The notes below the pieces were generated by a model. That model saw only the letters and a program-made list of their open reading frames with translations, had not been told where the DNA came from and searched no databases. The position numbers and the translations under genes were made by a program. A stretch of DNA of 64,000 bases from Pseudogemmobacter faecipullorum (lineage in GTDB: Bacteria > Pseudomonadota > Alphaproteobacteria > Rhodobacterales > Rhodobacteraceae). The stretch spans positions 1-64,000 of the forward strand of contig NZ_JACDXX010000005.1 in assembly GCF_020539525.1 (NCBI RefSeq), written 5' to 3'. Shown in pieces: positions 8,887-17,945 of this stretch (position 1 is its first letter; each line of letters starts with the position of its first letter).

Positions 8887-9402
8887 TCACTCTTCATCGA
8901 CCACCCGGAACAGGCCCGGCACTGCCGGACAGGGGGTGAGGTCGTTTTTCACAATGTCTGAGAGCCGCACCTGGTGCAGGAAGACATAGACATTGGCCGA
9001 AAGGCTCTCCCACAGACGGTTGGTCAGCGACTGGGCCCGGGTGCCGGAAATGCCGCCCGTGGCCCCGGCCCCGGTATGCATCGCATCCACCGTCTCCTCG
9101 ACCGCCTCCAGCACTTCGCTGACGCGGATGGCATCGGCCGAACGCGCCAGGCGATAGCCGCCGCCCGGACCCCGCACCGCCTCAACCAGGCCGGCACGGC
9201 GCAGCTTGACGAAAAGCTGCTCGAGATAGGGCAGCGAAATATCCTGACGGCGCGAGATTTCGGCCAGTGAGACCAGCTCATCGGCCGGGGCCGGCTGGCC
9301 CGCCGCCACCACTTTCGCCGCCTTTTTCGCCGCCTCGCCCTCCATCAGCGCCAGATCCGCGAGCGCAACCATGGCATAGCGCCCCTTGGTCGACAGTTTC
9401 AT
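8887..9402 (-). CDS. iscR: Rrf2-family iron-sulfur regulator IscR
   Basis: 171 aa from ATG 9402 (MKLSTKGRYAMVAL), with AGGAGGGT just upstream. An N-terminal winged helix binds DNA. Residues ~21-45 hold an Ala/Lys-rich insertion between the first helices that E. coli IscR lacks. The three clustered cysteines used by E. coli IscR (C92, C98, C104) are absent; the region reads TGAGATGGISGTRAQS. The only cysteine is C158 near the C-terminus (DLTPCPAVPG). This matches the unusual single-cysteine IscR studied in R. sphaeroides, a repressor of iron-sulfur genes. First gene of the suf operon, so presumably autoregulated. Confidence 0.93.
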   Translation of the reverse strand: MKLSTKGRYAMVALADLALMEGEAAKKAAKVVAAGQPAPADELVSLAEISRRQDISLPYLEQLFVKLRRAGLVEAVRGPGGGYRLARSADAIRVSEVLEAVEETVDAMHTGAGATGGISGTRAQSLTNRLWESLSANVYVFLHQVRLSDIVKNDLTPCPAVPGLFRVVDEE

Positions 9403-9553
9403 TCCACCCTCCTGACCGCTGCCTCCCCCTGAGAGGCAGCGGATCACGCCCCGGCAGAGCTGCCGGCAGGCGCCCCTCTGAAGCAATTCCATTGACGCCG
9501 CAACCTGGGGCCATTACCTCAGGAGCGAACCCTAAGGCCTGCCTGGCACGGCC

Positions 9554-9570
9554 TTTAGAACTGTTCTAAA
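9554..9570. promoter_or_regulatory. Iron control element (Irr-box) candidate
   Basis: TTTAGAA-CTG-TTCTAAA is a perfect 7-3-7 inverted repeat. It matches the iron control element described for the Fur-family haem-dependent regulator Irr in alphaproteobacteria. It sits 152 bp upstream of iscR and 53 bp upstream of the divergent hydrolase gene, within a 220-bp intergenic region. It could therefore control the suf operon, the hydrolase cluster, or both. Irr typically activates or represses iron-sulfur and haem genes under low iron. No irr gene is in this window. Confidence 0.7.
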
Positions 9571-9622
9571 ATATCCGGGGAAATTCGTCAAGTTTTCTGG
9601 CCGGACAAATCAGGCGAGACCT

Positions 9623-10282
9623 ATGCCCGAAGTTATTTTTGCCGGCCCTGATGGCCGCCTCGAAGGCCGTTACCATTCGCAAAAAGAGCGGGACGCGCCG
9701 ATCGCTATCATTCTCCACCCGCATCCCGCCTATGGCGGCACGATGAATAACAAGGTGGTCTATAACCTGCATTACGCCTTCCACAATCTGGGCTTTAACG
9801 TGCTGCGGTTCAATTTCCGCGGTGTGGGCCGGTCGCAGGGCGAATATGATCAGGGTATTGGCGAGCTGTCGGATGCGGCTTCCGCGCTCGATTATCTGCA
9901 GGCGATGAACCAGAATGCCAAAGCCTGCTGGGTGGCGGGTTTCTCTTTCGGCGCCTGGATCGGCATGCAGCTGCTGATGCGCCGTCCCGAGATCACCGGC
10001 TTCATCTCGGTGGCACCGCCGGCCAATATGTATGATTTCACCTTCCTCGCGCCCTGCCCCTCCTCGGGTCTGATCATCAATGGCACCAATGATAAAGTGG
10101 CGCCGCCGAAAGACACCCGTACCCTGGTGGGCAAGCTGCATGAGCAGAAGGGCATCACCATCACCCATACCGAGGTGGAAGGCGCCGATCACTTCTTCAA
10201 AGATGAGGAAGCGCATATGAAGCCGATGATCGACACCGTTTCGGGCTATGTCGCCCGCCGGATGACCGAGACCACACGCTGA
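9623..10282 (+). CDS. Alpha/beta-hydrolase (COG2945-like)
   Basis: 219 aa, no signal peptide, so cytosolic. The nucleophile elbow is GFSFG (106-110, Ser108), the acid is D157 (NGTNDKV), and the base is H190 (GADHFF), a complete triad. HPHPAYGGTMNN near residue 32 and FNFRGVGRSQG near 63 mark the group of small bacterial hydrolases with unknown substrates. It is divergent from iscR and its stop overlaps the next start (TGATG), forming a three-gene unit with an 86-aa unknown and an HD-domain protein. The Irr-type box lies in its upstream region. Confidence 0.85.
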   Translation: MPEVIFAGPDGRLEGRYHSQKERDAPIAIILHPHPAYGGTMNNKVVYNLHYAFHNLGFNVLRFNFRGVGRSQGEYDQGIGELSDAASALDYLQAMNQNAKACWVAGFSFGAWIGMQLLMRRPEITGFISVAPPANMYDFTFLAPCPSSGLIINGTNDKVAPPKDTRTLVGKLHEQKGITITHTEVEGADHFFKDEEAHMKPMIDTVSGYVARRMTETTR

Positions 10283-10542
10283 TGTCGTCCTACATCCAGG
10301 AGCTTGCTGATGCGCTGGCGCGCGACGTGCTGGCCGCCCAGGGCGAGCTTCAGGATGACCGCTTCTATGAGCAGGTCGGCCGTGTACTCATGGCCGCCTC
10401 GCCCACGCTGCAGGAAAGCTTCATGACCTCGATCCGCATCCGCCTCGCCGAGGCGCGCGGCCGCGCCTTTCTGGAACGCAGCCTGAAAGCAAAGCGCGAG
10501 GGTGGCGAGGCCCCGCCCGCGCCCCGGGATGTGAGCCTGTGA
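10282..10542 (+). CDS. Small conserved-looking protein of unknown function
   Basis: 86 aa, soluble, predicted mostly helical with charged residues and a proline-rich tail (~74-84). There is no recognisable motif. Its ATG overlaps the hydrolase stop and it ends 1 bp before the HD-domain gene, so it is translationally coupled to both. That arrangement argues for a real gene even though the family is not recognised. Confidence 0.65.
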   Translation: MSSYIQELADALARDVLAAQGELQDDRFYEQVGRVLMAASPTLQESFMTSIRIRLAEARGRAFLERSLKAKREGGEAPPAPRDVSL

Positions 10543-10543
10543 C

Positions 10544-11161
10544 ATGGCTGATCTGACGCCAGACGGGCCCTCTGTGCGCATCGCCGCGCAGATGGCATTT
10601 CTGACCGAGGCCGACCGGCTGAAATCGGTGCTGCGCGCCTCAAAGCTGGCCGATGGCTCGCGGCGCGAGAATTCGGGCGAGCATTCCTGGCATCTGGCAC
10701 TTTATGCCATGACCCTGGCCGATCATGCGCCCGAGGGGGTTGATATTACCCGCGTCATGCGGATGCTGATCCTGCATGACCTGGTCGAGATCGATACCGG
10801 CGATGTGCCGATCCATTCCAAGAATGGCAGCGTGCATCACAGCGCCGCGACCATGGCGGCCGAGGCCCGCGCCGCCGAGCGGATCTTCGGCCTGCTGCCC
10901 GAAGATCAGGCCGCCAGCTTCCGCGCGCTCTGGCTTGAGTTTGAGGCGGGTGAAAGCCCGGATGCGGTCTTTGCCAGATCGCTCGACCGGCTGCAGCCGG
11001 TGATGCAGAATATTGCCGGCGGCGGCGGCTCCTGGCTCGAATACAGCGTCACCTGGCCGCAGCTGAAAGAACGGGTCGGCGTCAAAATCGCCCGCGGCGC
11101 GCCCGAACTCTGGGACTGGGTGCGCGAAAAGGCCCGGCCCTGGTTTCCGCATCAGGACTGA
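10544..11161 (+). CDS. HD-domain phosphohydrolase (YfbR-like)
   Basis: 205 aa. HD-domain metal ligands are visible: the His of EHSWH (~45-49), the His-Asp pair of LHDLVEI (~77-83), and a later Asp in RSLDRLQPV (~147-155). The pattern with GDVPIHS after the HD pair is typical of bacterial HD hydrolases related to the 5'-deoxynucleotidase YfbR, which removes phosphate from nucleoside monophosphates. The substrate is not proven here. Last gene of the hydrolase unit; it is followed by 173 bp in which no gene or clear site is seen. Confidence 0.82.
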   Translation: MADLTPDGPSVRIAAQMAFLTEADRLKSVLRASKLADGSRRENSGEHSWHLALYAMTLADHAPEGVDITRVMRMLILHDLVEIDTGDVPIHSKNGSVHHSAATMAAEARAAERIFGLLPEDQAASFRALWLEFEAGESPDAVFARSLDRLQPVMQNIAGGGGSWLEYSVTWPQLKERVGVKIARGAPELWDWVREKARPWFPHQD

Positions 11162-11334
11162 TCTGCACGACGCGTGGGCGGCTGCAAAAGCGGGGCATAG
11201 CAGGACCAGTCCCGCCGCGCCGCGCCCTGTACCCGCCTGCGCCCTGCCCGCCTGCTCCGCCATCGACTGGCCAGTGCAGGCCGCTGTGCAAAAGCCCGGT
11301 TGCCTTTTCACCGCCAGGGGGGCAGTGAGGCCCG

Positions 11335-11937
11335 ATGTCACAGACCGCAAAACATTCTGCTCTCGATGATGCCCAGGGGCTGATTTTTGGCACGCTGATG
11401 TGTGGCCTCGGGCTGCAGTTTCTGACCCATGCCGGGCTGATCACCGGCCAGACCGCCGGGCTGGCCTTGCTGATCTCTTATGCCAGCGGCCAGAGCTTCG
11501 GCCTGATCTTCTTTCTGGTGAACCTGCCCTTCTACTGGCTGGGCTATCGCCGCATCGGCCTTGCCTTCACCGTCAAAAGCCTGATTGCGGTCAGCCTGCT
11601 GTCGCTGATCTCGGCCCTGCTGCCGCAATATCTCGGCTTTGCCAAGCTCGGGCCGCTGCTGGCGGCGCTGCTGTTCGGCTTTGTCACCGGCGCGGGGCTG
11701 CTGGCTTTGTTCCGGCATGGCTCAAGCCTCGGCGGCATCGGCATTGTCGCGCTGATGATCCAGGACCGAAGCGGATTTCGCGCCGGCTGGGTGCAGATGC
11801 TGTTTGACCTCGCCCTGTTCGCGCTGGCGCTGATCTGGCTGCCCTGGGAGCGGGTGCTCTGGTCCCTGCCCGGCGTGGTGATCCTGAACCTTGTGCTGGC
11901 GATCAACCACCGCCGCGACCGCTATATCGCGCTCTGA
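11335..11937 (+). CDS. YitT-family (DUF161) inner membrane protein
   Basis: 200 aa with about five transmembrane helices and the repeated glycine-rich GLITGQTAGLALL and GSSLGGIGI motifs characteristic of YitT/DUF161 proteins. Most YitT proteins also have a C-terminal soluble DUF2179 domain; this one ends after the membrane region (HRRDRY). Its function is unknown. It is followed 86 bp later by a clear paralogue with the same ending (NHRRDWY), so the two arose by tandem duplication. The start is ATG 11335 with GAGG 6 bp upstream. Confidence 0.8.
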   Translation: MSQTAKHSALDDAQGLIFGTLMCGLGLQFLTHAGLITGQTAGLALLISYASGQSFGLIFFLVNLPFYWLGYRRIGLAFTVKSLIAVSLLSLISALLPQYLGFAKLGPLLAALLFGFVTGAGLLALFRHGSSLGGIGIVALMIQDRSGFRAGWVQMLFDLALFALALIWLPWERVLWSLPGVVILNLVLAINHRRDRYIAL

Positions 11938-12023
11938 CACCCGCCGCAGCCGCGCATTCTGCGCAGATCTGTCATGCAGTGAAGGCATTGGTCGCGCGCC
12001 GAGGCAGCTGCTAAAACCGGGTC

Positions 12024-12638
12024 ATGAGTGCTGACCTTTATTCCCCCCGCCGCTACAGCCGCTTTGAGGATCTGCAGGGCATTATCATCGCCTCGGCCCA
12101 GGCGGCGCTGGGGATTTTCCTGCTGCGCGCGGCGGGACTGGTCACCGGTGGCACAGCAGGCACGGCGCTGGTGCTGTCCTATCTGATGGGCTGGAATTTC
12201 TCGCTGACCTTTTTCGCGCTGAACCTGCCGTTCTTTGCCTTCGCCTGGCTGGCGCGCGGCCCGGTTTTCTTTTGCAAAAACATCGCCACCGTTACCGCCG
12301 TCTCGCTGATGACCGAAGCGATGAAACCCTATCTCCTGATCGACAGCATTCACCCCGGCCTCGCCGCGCTGATCTTTGGCATCAGCGCCGGGGTCGGTCT
12401 GCTCGGCCTGTTCCGCCATGCCAGCTCGCTCGGCGGCGCTTCGATTGTGGCGCTGATCCTGCAGGACCGCTTTGGCATTAAGGCCGGCTGGACCCAGCTC
12501 GCCCATGATGCGGTGCTGTTTCTGATCGCGGCTTTCCTGTTTCCGGCGACAATGGTGCTGTGGTCGCTGCTCGGGACGGTCATTCTGAACCTTGTCGTGG
12601 CTTTCAATCACCGCCGGGACTGGTATGTGGTGAGCTGA
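12024..12638 (+). CDS. YitT-family membrane protein, tandem paralogue
   Basis: 204 aa, with the same topology and landmark motifs as the upstream protein: AGLVTGGTAGTALVLSY, ASSLGGASIVALILQDRFG, and a C-terminal NHRRDWYVVS. Sequence divergence between the two is considerable outside these motifs, so the duplication is not recent. It lacks the DUF2179 domain too. It may pair with its neighbour as a two-subunit membrane carrier, which is inference only. It precedes typA by 58 bp. Confidence 0.8.
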   Translation: MSADLYSPRRYSRFEDLQGIIIASAQAALGIFLLRAAGLVTGGTAGTALVLSYLMGWNFSLTFFALNLPFFAFAWLARGPVFFCKNIATVTAVSLMTEAMKPYLLIDSIHPGLAALIFGISAGVGLLGLFRHASSLGGASIVALILQDRFGIKAGWTQLAHDAVLFLIAAFLFPATMVLWSLLGTVILNLVVAFNHRRDWYVVS

Positions 12639-12696
12639 ACTAGCCAAATGCCGCAACTTGCTGTATTCGCGGCAGCGCAGCAAACAGGACAGCCTT

Positions 12697-14514
12697 ATGG
12701 ACCTTCGCAATATTGCGATCATCGCGCACGTTGACCACGGCAAGACCACCCTGGTCGACGGGCTTCTGAAACAAGCTGGCACCTATCGTGAGGGCCAGGC
12801 CACGACTGAACGCGTGATGGACAGCAATGACATCGAACGCGAGCGCGGCATTACCATTCTCGCCAAGGCAACCTCGGTTGATTACGAGGGCCTTCGCATC
12901 AATATCGTCGACACCCCCGGCCACGCTGATTTCGGCGGCGAGGTTGAGCGGATCCTGAATATGGTCGACGGCGTCGTGCTTCTGGTCGATGCCGCTGAGG
13001 GCCCGATGCCCCAGACCAAATTCGTGACCTCGAAAGCCCTTGCGCTCGGCCTGCGCCCGATCGTGGTGCTCAACAAGGTCGACAAGCCCGATGCCGAGCC
13101 CGAGCGGGCGCTGAACGAAGTGTTTGACCTCTTCGCCAATCTCGGTGCCAGCGACGAACAGCTTGATTTCCCGCATCTTTATGCTTCGGGCCGGTCCGGC
13201 TGGGCCGATGAATCGCTCGATGGTCCGCGCAAGGATCTGAAGGCGCTTTACAATCTGATCGTGAAGCATGTGCCCTCGCCGCGCCAGGCGGTGAAGAAGG
13301 ATGAACCCTTCTCGATGCTGGCGACCACTCTGGGCGCTGACCCCTTCCTCGGCCGCCTGCTGTCGGGTCGCGTCGAAAGCGGCACCATCCAGGCCGGTGC
13401 CTCGCTGAAAGCGCTCTCGCGCGATGGCGAGCGGATCGAGCAGTTCCGTGTCACCAAGATCCTCGCTTACCGCGGCACCACCCAGACCGTGATTGATGAG
13501 GCCGTGGCCGGCGATATCGTCACCCTCGCCGGCATGACCAAGGCGACCGTGGCCGATACGCTCTGCGATCTGTCGGTCGAGACCGCGATCCCGGCCCAGC
13601 CGATCGATCCGCCGACCATCACCGTCACCTTCGGCATCAATGATTCGCCACTGGCGGGCAAGGATGGCAATAAGGTGCAGTCGCGGGTGATCCGTGACCG
13701 CCTGATGAAAGAAGCCGAGCAGAATGTCGCGATCAAAATCGCCGACACCCCCGGCGGCGAGGCCTTTGAGGTTTCGGGCCGTGGCGAATTGCAGATGGGC
13801 GTTCTGATCGAGAATATGCGCCGCGAAGGCTTTGAGCTGTCGATCTCGCGCCCGCGTGTGATCTTCCAGGAAGAGAACGGCGTTCGCATGGAGCCGGTCG
13901 AAGAGGTCGTCATCGATGTCGATGATGAATATTCGGGCGCTGTGATCGAAAAGCTGACCGGCGAGCGCAAGGGCGATCTGGTCGAGATGAAACCGGCCGG
14001 TGTGGGCAAGACCCGTATCATCGCCCATGTGCCTTCGCGCGGGCTGATCGGCTATCATGGCCAGTTCCTCACCGATACCCGTGGCTCGGGCGTGATGAAC
14101 CGTCTGTTCCACGGCTGGACCCCGCATAAGGGCCCGATCCAGGGCCGTCGTCAGGGCGTGCTGATCTCGATGGAGAACGGCGTTTCGGTGGCCTATGCGC
14201 TCTGGAACCTGGAAGAGCGTGGCAAGCTGTTCATCGGCGCTCAGGAAGCAGTCTATGAGGGCATGGTCATCGGCGAGCACAGCCGCGACAATGACCTTGA
14301 GGTGAACCCGCTGAAGGGCAAGAAGCTGACCAACGTCCGCGCCTCGGGCACGGATGAGGCGGTGCGCCTGACGACGCCGGTCCGCTACAGCCTGGAAGAG
14401 GCGATTGCCTATATTCAGGATGATGAGCTGGTTGAGGTGACGCCGAAGATCGTGCGTATCCGTAAGCGCTATCTCGACCCGCATGAGCGCAAGCGTCAGA
14501 GCCGCTCGGAATAA
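12697..14514 (+). CDS. typA: Ribosome-associated GTPase TypA/BipA
   Basis: 605 aa from ATG 12697 ([18 protein letters not shown]), with AGGACA upstream; an earlier in-frame ATG at 12658 is not supported by family length. A translational GTPase that helps 50S assembly and stress adaptation. G1 is [10 protein letters not shown], switch II is [14 protein letters not shown], and G4 is NKVDKPDA. Domain II follows, then EF-G-like domains III and V, and the family-specific C-terminal domain carrying [14 protein letters not shown] strong terminator follows the stop. Confidence 0.97.
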   Translation: MDLRNIAIIAHVDHGKTTLVDGLLKQAGTYREGQATTERVMDSNDIERERGITILAKATSVDYEGLRINIVDTPGHADFGGEVERILNMVDGVVLLVDAAEGPMPQTKFVTSKALALGLRPIVVLNKVDKPDAEPERALNEVFDLFANLGASDEQLDFPHLYASGRSGWADESLDGPRKDLKALYNLIVKHVPSPRQAVKKDEPFSMLATTLGADPFLGRLLSGRVESGTIQAGASLKALSRDGERIEQFRVTKILAYRGTTQTVIDEAVAGDIVTLAGMTKATVADTLCDLSVETAIPAQPIDPPTITVTFGINDSPLAGKDGNKVQSRVIRDRLMKEAEQNVAIKIADTPGGEAFEVSGRGELQMGVLIENMRREGFELSISRPRVIFQEENGVRMEPVEEVVIDVDDEYSGAVIEKLTGERKGDLVEMKPAGVGKTRIIAHVPSRGLIGYHGQFLTDTRGSGVMNRLFHGWTPHKGPIQGRRQGVLISMENGVSVAYALWNLEERGKLFIGAQEAVYEGMVIGEHSRDNDLEVNPLKGKKLTNVRASGTDEAVRLTTPVRYSLEEAIAYIQDDELVEVTPKIVRIRKRYLDPHERKRQSRSE

Positions 14515-14544
14515 TCCGGTCAGATCTGACTGCTGCGAGAGATA

Positions 14545-14573
14545 AAACGGCGCCCTTGTGGGCGCCGTTTGCT
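14545..14573 (+). terminator. Rho-independent terminator of typA
   Basis: An 11-bp perfect stem AAACGGCGCCC / GGGCGCCGTTT with loop TTGT, followed by GCTTTTG. It starts 31 bp after the typA stop. Confidence 0.85.
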
Positions 14574-14600
14574 TTTGCAGGACGGTGCCGGAAAAGCGCT

Positions 14601-14680
14601 GGGGGGCTGGCAGCCCCCCCGAATCCCGACCCCGGACCCCAACCCCCGAACCTCTGACCTCTGACCCCCGGATCTCTGGG
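14601..14680. repeat. G/C-run intergenic element with a 19-bp inverted repeat
   Basis: 14601-14619 is GGGGGGCT-GGC-AGCCCCCC, followed by runs of C interrupted by GA/GG (to ~14670), then CTGGGGGATATTTTC. Similar C-run elements ending in a GATATTT motif are common between convergent genes in Rhodobacterales genomes, from memory. It lies between the two terminators of convergent typA and uvrA and encodes nothing visible. Confidence 0.5.
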
Positions 14681-14700
14681 GGATATTTTCAGACAGATGA

Positions 14701-14728
14701 AAGCAAAAGCCCCCCGAAACGGGGGGCT
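14701..14728 (-). terminator. Rho-independent terminator of uvrA
   Basis: Read on the minus strand: stem AGCCCCCCG / CGGGGGGCT with a TTT loop, followed by TTTTGCTTT. It lies 36 bp beyond the uvrA stop. Confidence 0.8.
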
Positions 14729-14764
14729 GAGGGGCGTGATACTGACCTGGCTGCCAGGTGCGGC

Positions 14765-17617
14765 CTATTCAGCGGCGACGCGTCTGCTCTTCAGCATCGG
14801 CGCCAGATAGCGCCCGGTATGGCTGGCCGCAACTTTAGCCAGCTTCTCGGGCGTGCCCTCGGCGACCAGAGTGCCGCCGCCATCCCCGCCCTCCGGCCCG
14901 ATATCGATCACCCAGTCGGCGGTTTTCACCACATCGAGATTATGCTCGATTACCACCACGGTATTGCCCTGATCGACCAGCGAATGCAGCACTTCGAGCA
15001 GCTTGCGCACATCCTCAAAATGCAGACCCGTGGTCGGCTCATCGAGGATATAGAGCGTGCGGCCGGTGGCACGGCGGCTCAGCTCTTTCGACAGCTTCAC
15101 CCTCTGGGCCTCGCCGCCCGACAAGGTCGTCGCCTGCTGGCCCACCTTGATATAGCCAAGACCCACTTCGCACAGCGCCGCCATCTTGTCGCGGATCGAG
15201 GGCACCGCCTGGAAAAACGCGAGCGCATCTTCACAGGTCATATCAAGAACATCGGCGATGCTCTTGTTTTTGAACTTAACTTCCAGCGTCTCACGATTAT
15301 AGCGCTGGCCGCGGCAGGTCTCGCAGGTGACATAGACATCGGGCAGGAAATGCATCTCGATCTTGATCACGCCATCGCCCTGGCAGGCCTCGCAGCGCCC
15401 GCCCTTGACGTTGAACGAGAACCGGCCCGGCCCATAGCCGCGCGCCTTGCTTTCCGGCAGGCCCGAGAACCAGTCGCGGATATGGGTAAAGGCCCCGGTA
15501 TAGGTCGCCGGATTTGAGCGCGGTGTGCGGCCGATGGCGCGCTGATCGATATCGATCACCTTATCAAGATGCTCAAACCCCTTGATGGTCTCGCAGGGCG
15601 CAGGCGTCTCATGCGCGCCATTAAGCTTGCTGGCGGCGGTTTTGAACAGGGTCTCAATGGTCAGGGTCGATTTACCGCCGCCCGAAACCCCGGTGACGCA
15701 GGTGAATTTGCCCAGCGGGAAATCAACCGTCAGATCTTTGAGGTTATTGCCAGAAGCCTTTACAACGGTGAGCTTTTTCCCCGATCCCCTGCGCCGTTCC
15801 TTCGGCACGGCAATCTCGCGTTTGCCCGAGAGATACTGGCCGGTGATACTGTCAGGATTGGCCGCCACCTCGGCGGGTGTGCCATGCGCCACCACCTGGC
15901 CGCCATGCACGCCGGCGCCCGGGCCGATGTCATAGACATAATCGGCCTCGCGGATCGCATCCTCATCATGCTCAACCACCAGCACGGTATTGCCTTGATC
16001 GCGCAGGCCTTTCAGCGTCGTCAGCAGCCGGTCATTATCGCGTTGATGCAGCCCGATTGAGGGTTCATCCAGCACGTAAAGCACGCCGGTCAGCCCGGAT
16101 CCGATCTGCGAGGCCAGCCGGATCCGCTGGCTTTCGCCGCCCGAAAGCGTGCCGGCATTGCGGGCCATGGTCAGATAGTTCAGCCCGACATTCACAAGAA
16201 AACCAAGGCGTTCGCGGATTTCCTTCAGAATGGCGCGGGCGATCTCATTTTGCTGCCCGCTCAGGCTATCGGGCACGGTGCCGATCCAGTCATGGCTTTC
16301 CTGGATCGATTTCTGCACCACCTGACCGATATGCAGCCCGCCGATTTTCACCGCCAGAGCCTCGGGCTTCAGCCGGTAGCCGTTACAGGCCGAACAGGGC
16401 CGGTTGTTCTGATAGCGCTCCATTTCCTCGCGCGACCAGGAGCTGTCGGTCTCGCGGTAACGCCGTTCGAGATTGGGCATAATGCCCTCAAACAACCGCC
16501 GCACTTTATAAACCCGGCCCGCCTCATCATAGCTGAAGTCGATTTCTTCGCCCTTGGAGCCATTGAGGAACAGCTGGCGCACGCTCTCGGGCAGATCGCG
16601 CCATTTGGTCTTTTTATCAAAGCCATAATGTTTAGCGAGGCAGTCGACGGTCTGGGTGAAATAGGCCGATTTGGTTTTGGCCCAGGGGGCAATCGCGCCC
16701 TGGGGGATCGAGAGGCCATGATCGGGCACCACCAGTCGCTCGTCAAAGAACAATTCGGCCCCCAGCCCGTCGCAGGAGGGGCAGGCCCCGAACGGCGCAT
16801 TGAACGAGAACAGACGCGGCTCGATCTCGGCAATGGTAAAGCCCGAGACCGGGCAGGCGAATTTCTCGGAATAGGTTTTGCGCTCGCCGGTCTCATCGGC
16901 CATCTCAATAATGGCAATGCCATCGGCAAGGTTCAGCGCGGTGCGGAAACTATCGGCCAGCCGGGTCTCGAGGCCTTCGCGCACCACGATCCGGTCAACC
17001 ACCACATCGATATTATGGCGGAATTTCTTATCCAGCACGGGCGGCTCTTCCAGCTCATAAAAGGCGCCGTTTACCTTAACGCGCTGGAAACCCTGTTTGC
17101 GCAGCTCGAGGAATTCTTTCTTATACTCGCCCTTACGGTCGCGGATGACCGGCGCCATGAGATAGGCCCGCGTGCCCTCGGGCATTGCCATCACCGCATC
17201 GACCATATCCTGAACCTGCATCGCGGTGATCGGCAGGCCGGTGGCCGGGCTGTAGGGTGTGCCGACCCGGGCATAGAGCAGGCGCAGATAATCATAGATC
17301 TCGGTCACCGTGCCGACGGTCGAGCGCGGGTTTTTCGAGGTGGTTTTTTGCTCAATCGAAATCGCGGGGCTGAGACCGGAAATATGGTCAACATCCGGTT
17401 TGCCCGCCATATCAAGGAATTGCCGTGCATAGGCCGACAGGCTTTCGACATAGCGGCGCTGACCCTCGGCATAGATCGTGTCAAAGGCCAGCGAGCTTTT
17501 GCCCGAGCCCGACAGGCCGGTGATCACCACGAACTGGTCGCGCGGAATGCTGACATCGACACCTTTGAGGTTGTGCTCGCGCGCGCCACGCACCTCGATA
17601 AACTTCTGTTCCGCCAT
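14765..17617 (-). CDS. uvrA: Excinuclease ABC subunit UvrA
   Basis: 950 aa, standard length. The damage-recognition ATPase of nucleotide excision repair. Two ABC modules are visible: Walker [13 protein letters not shown] (~34) and [10 protein letters not shown] (~640), signatures [12 protein letters not shown] (~490) and [11 protein letters not shown] (~830). Zinc-binding cysteine pairs appear at CPVSGF...CPSC (~257-283) and CEACQGDG...CETCRGQ (~740-768). The start ATG 17617 follows GGGGCTGG. A consensus alphaproteobacterial SOS box lies 95 bp upstream. It is convergent with typA and divergent from the DUF502 gene. Confidence 0.98.
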   Translation of the reverse strand: MAEQKFIEVRGAREHNLKGVDVSIPRDQFVVITGLSGSGKSSLAFDTIYAEGQRRYVESLSAYARQFLDMAGKPDVDHISGLSPAISIEQKTTSKNPRSTVGTVTEIYDYLRLLYARVGTPYSPATGLPITAMQVQDMVDAVMAMPEGTRAYLMAPVIRDRKGEYKKEFLELRKQGFQRVKVNGAFYELEEPPVLDKKFRHNIDVVVDRIVVREGLETRLADSFRTALNLADGIAIIEMADETGERKTYSEKFACPVSGFTIAEIEPRLFSFNAPFGACPSCDGLGAELFFDERLVVPDHGLSIPQGAIAPWAKTKSAYFTQTVDCLAKHYGFDKKTKWRDLPESVRQLFLNGSKGEEIDFSYDEAGRVYKVRRLFEGIMPNLERRYRETDSSWSREEMERYQNNRPCSACNGYRLKPEALAVKIGGLHIGQVVQKSIQESHDWIGTVPDSLSGQQNEIARAILKEIRERLGFLVNVGLNYLTMARNAGTLSGGESQRIRLASQIGSGLTGVLYVLDEPSIGLHQRDNDRLLTTLKGLRDQGNTVLVVEHDEDAIREADYVYDIGPGAGVHGGQVVAHGTPAEVAANPDSITGQYLSGKREIAVPKERRRGSGKKLTVVKASGNNLKDLTVDFPLGKFTCVTGVSGGGKSTLTIETLFKTAASKLNGAHETPAPCETIKGFEHLDKVIDIDQRAIGRTPRSNPATYTGAFTHIRDWFSGLPESKARGYGPGRFSFNVKGGRCEACQGDGVIKIEMHFLPDVYVTCETCRGQRYNRETLEVKFKNKSIADVLDMTCEDALAFFQAVPSIRDKMAALCEVGLGYIKVGQQATTLSGGEAQRVKLSKELSRRATGRTLYILDEPTTGLHFEDVRKLLEVLHSLVDQGNTVVVIEHNLDVVKTADWVIDIGPEGGDGGGTLVAEGTPEKLAKVAASHTGRYLAPMLKSRRVAAE

Positions 17618-17945
17618 AATACCAGCCCCGAGATTTATCCGCCGGATCAGCCCTCCCGGATCCGCTTCGCAGAGATAGGGGGAAATCCGGCAATTTCCAA
17701 GCAGAATTGGTGAACAAATTGCGAACTTCTGCCAGGAAGGCGGATTTCACGCCGATGGCGCGGCCGGCTCAGCCGCCCGGGGCGGGTCGGTGCGGTATGC
17801 CCGGTTTCGCGCCTGGGCGGAGCACAAGGGCAAACCGGGCGGTAACCCCTTCGTGATGATATCGTGAAAAGCGCAGAACTTTGCCTTCCGGTCATTGCAA
17901 GCCGCGGCCCGCCCCCCCAAAATGGCAGATGATGATGGAGACATA
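17618..17945. other. Divergent promoter region uvrA / DUF502 gene (328 bp)
   Basis: No gene is seen. The half nearest uvrA is AT-richer (17690-17735) and holds the SOS box. The remainder (17755-17900) is GC-rich without clear hairpins. It must contain the promoters of both divergent genes. Confidence 0.6.
17712..17726. promoter_or_regulatory. LexA-binding SOS box of uvrA
   Basis: GAAC-AAATTGC-GAAC fits the GAAC-N7-GAAC direct-repeat SOS box of alphaproteobacteria, first defined in Rhodobacter. On the uvrA strand it reads GTTC-N7-GTTC. Its position, 95 bp upstream of the uvrA start within an AT-richer patch, suits LexA repression of uvrA and DNA-damage induction. Confidence 0.85.

Noticed and set aside
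12640-14484. 614-residue minus-strand open frame opposite typA
   Set aside because: Antisense shadow of typA, rich in His/Arg/Asp as typical of reversed high-GC coding sequence; no ribosome-binding site or domain.
16250-17713. 487-residue plus-strand frame opposite uvrA
   Set aside because: Antisense to a fully conserved UvrA N-terminal half; no domain support.
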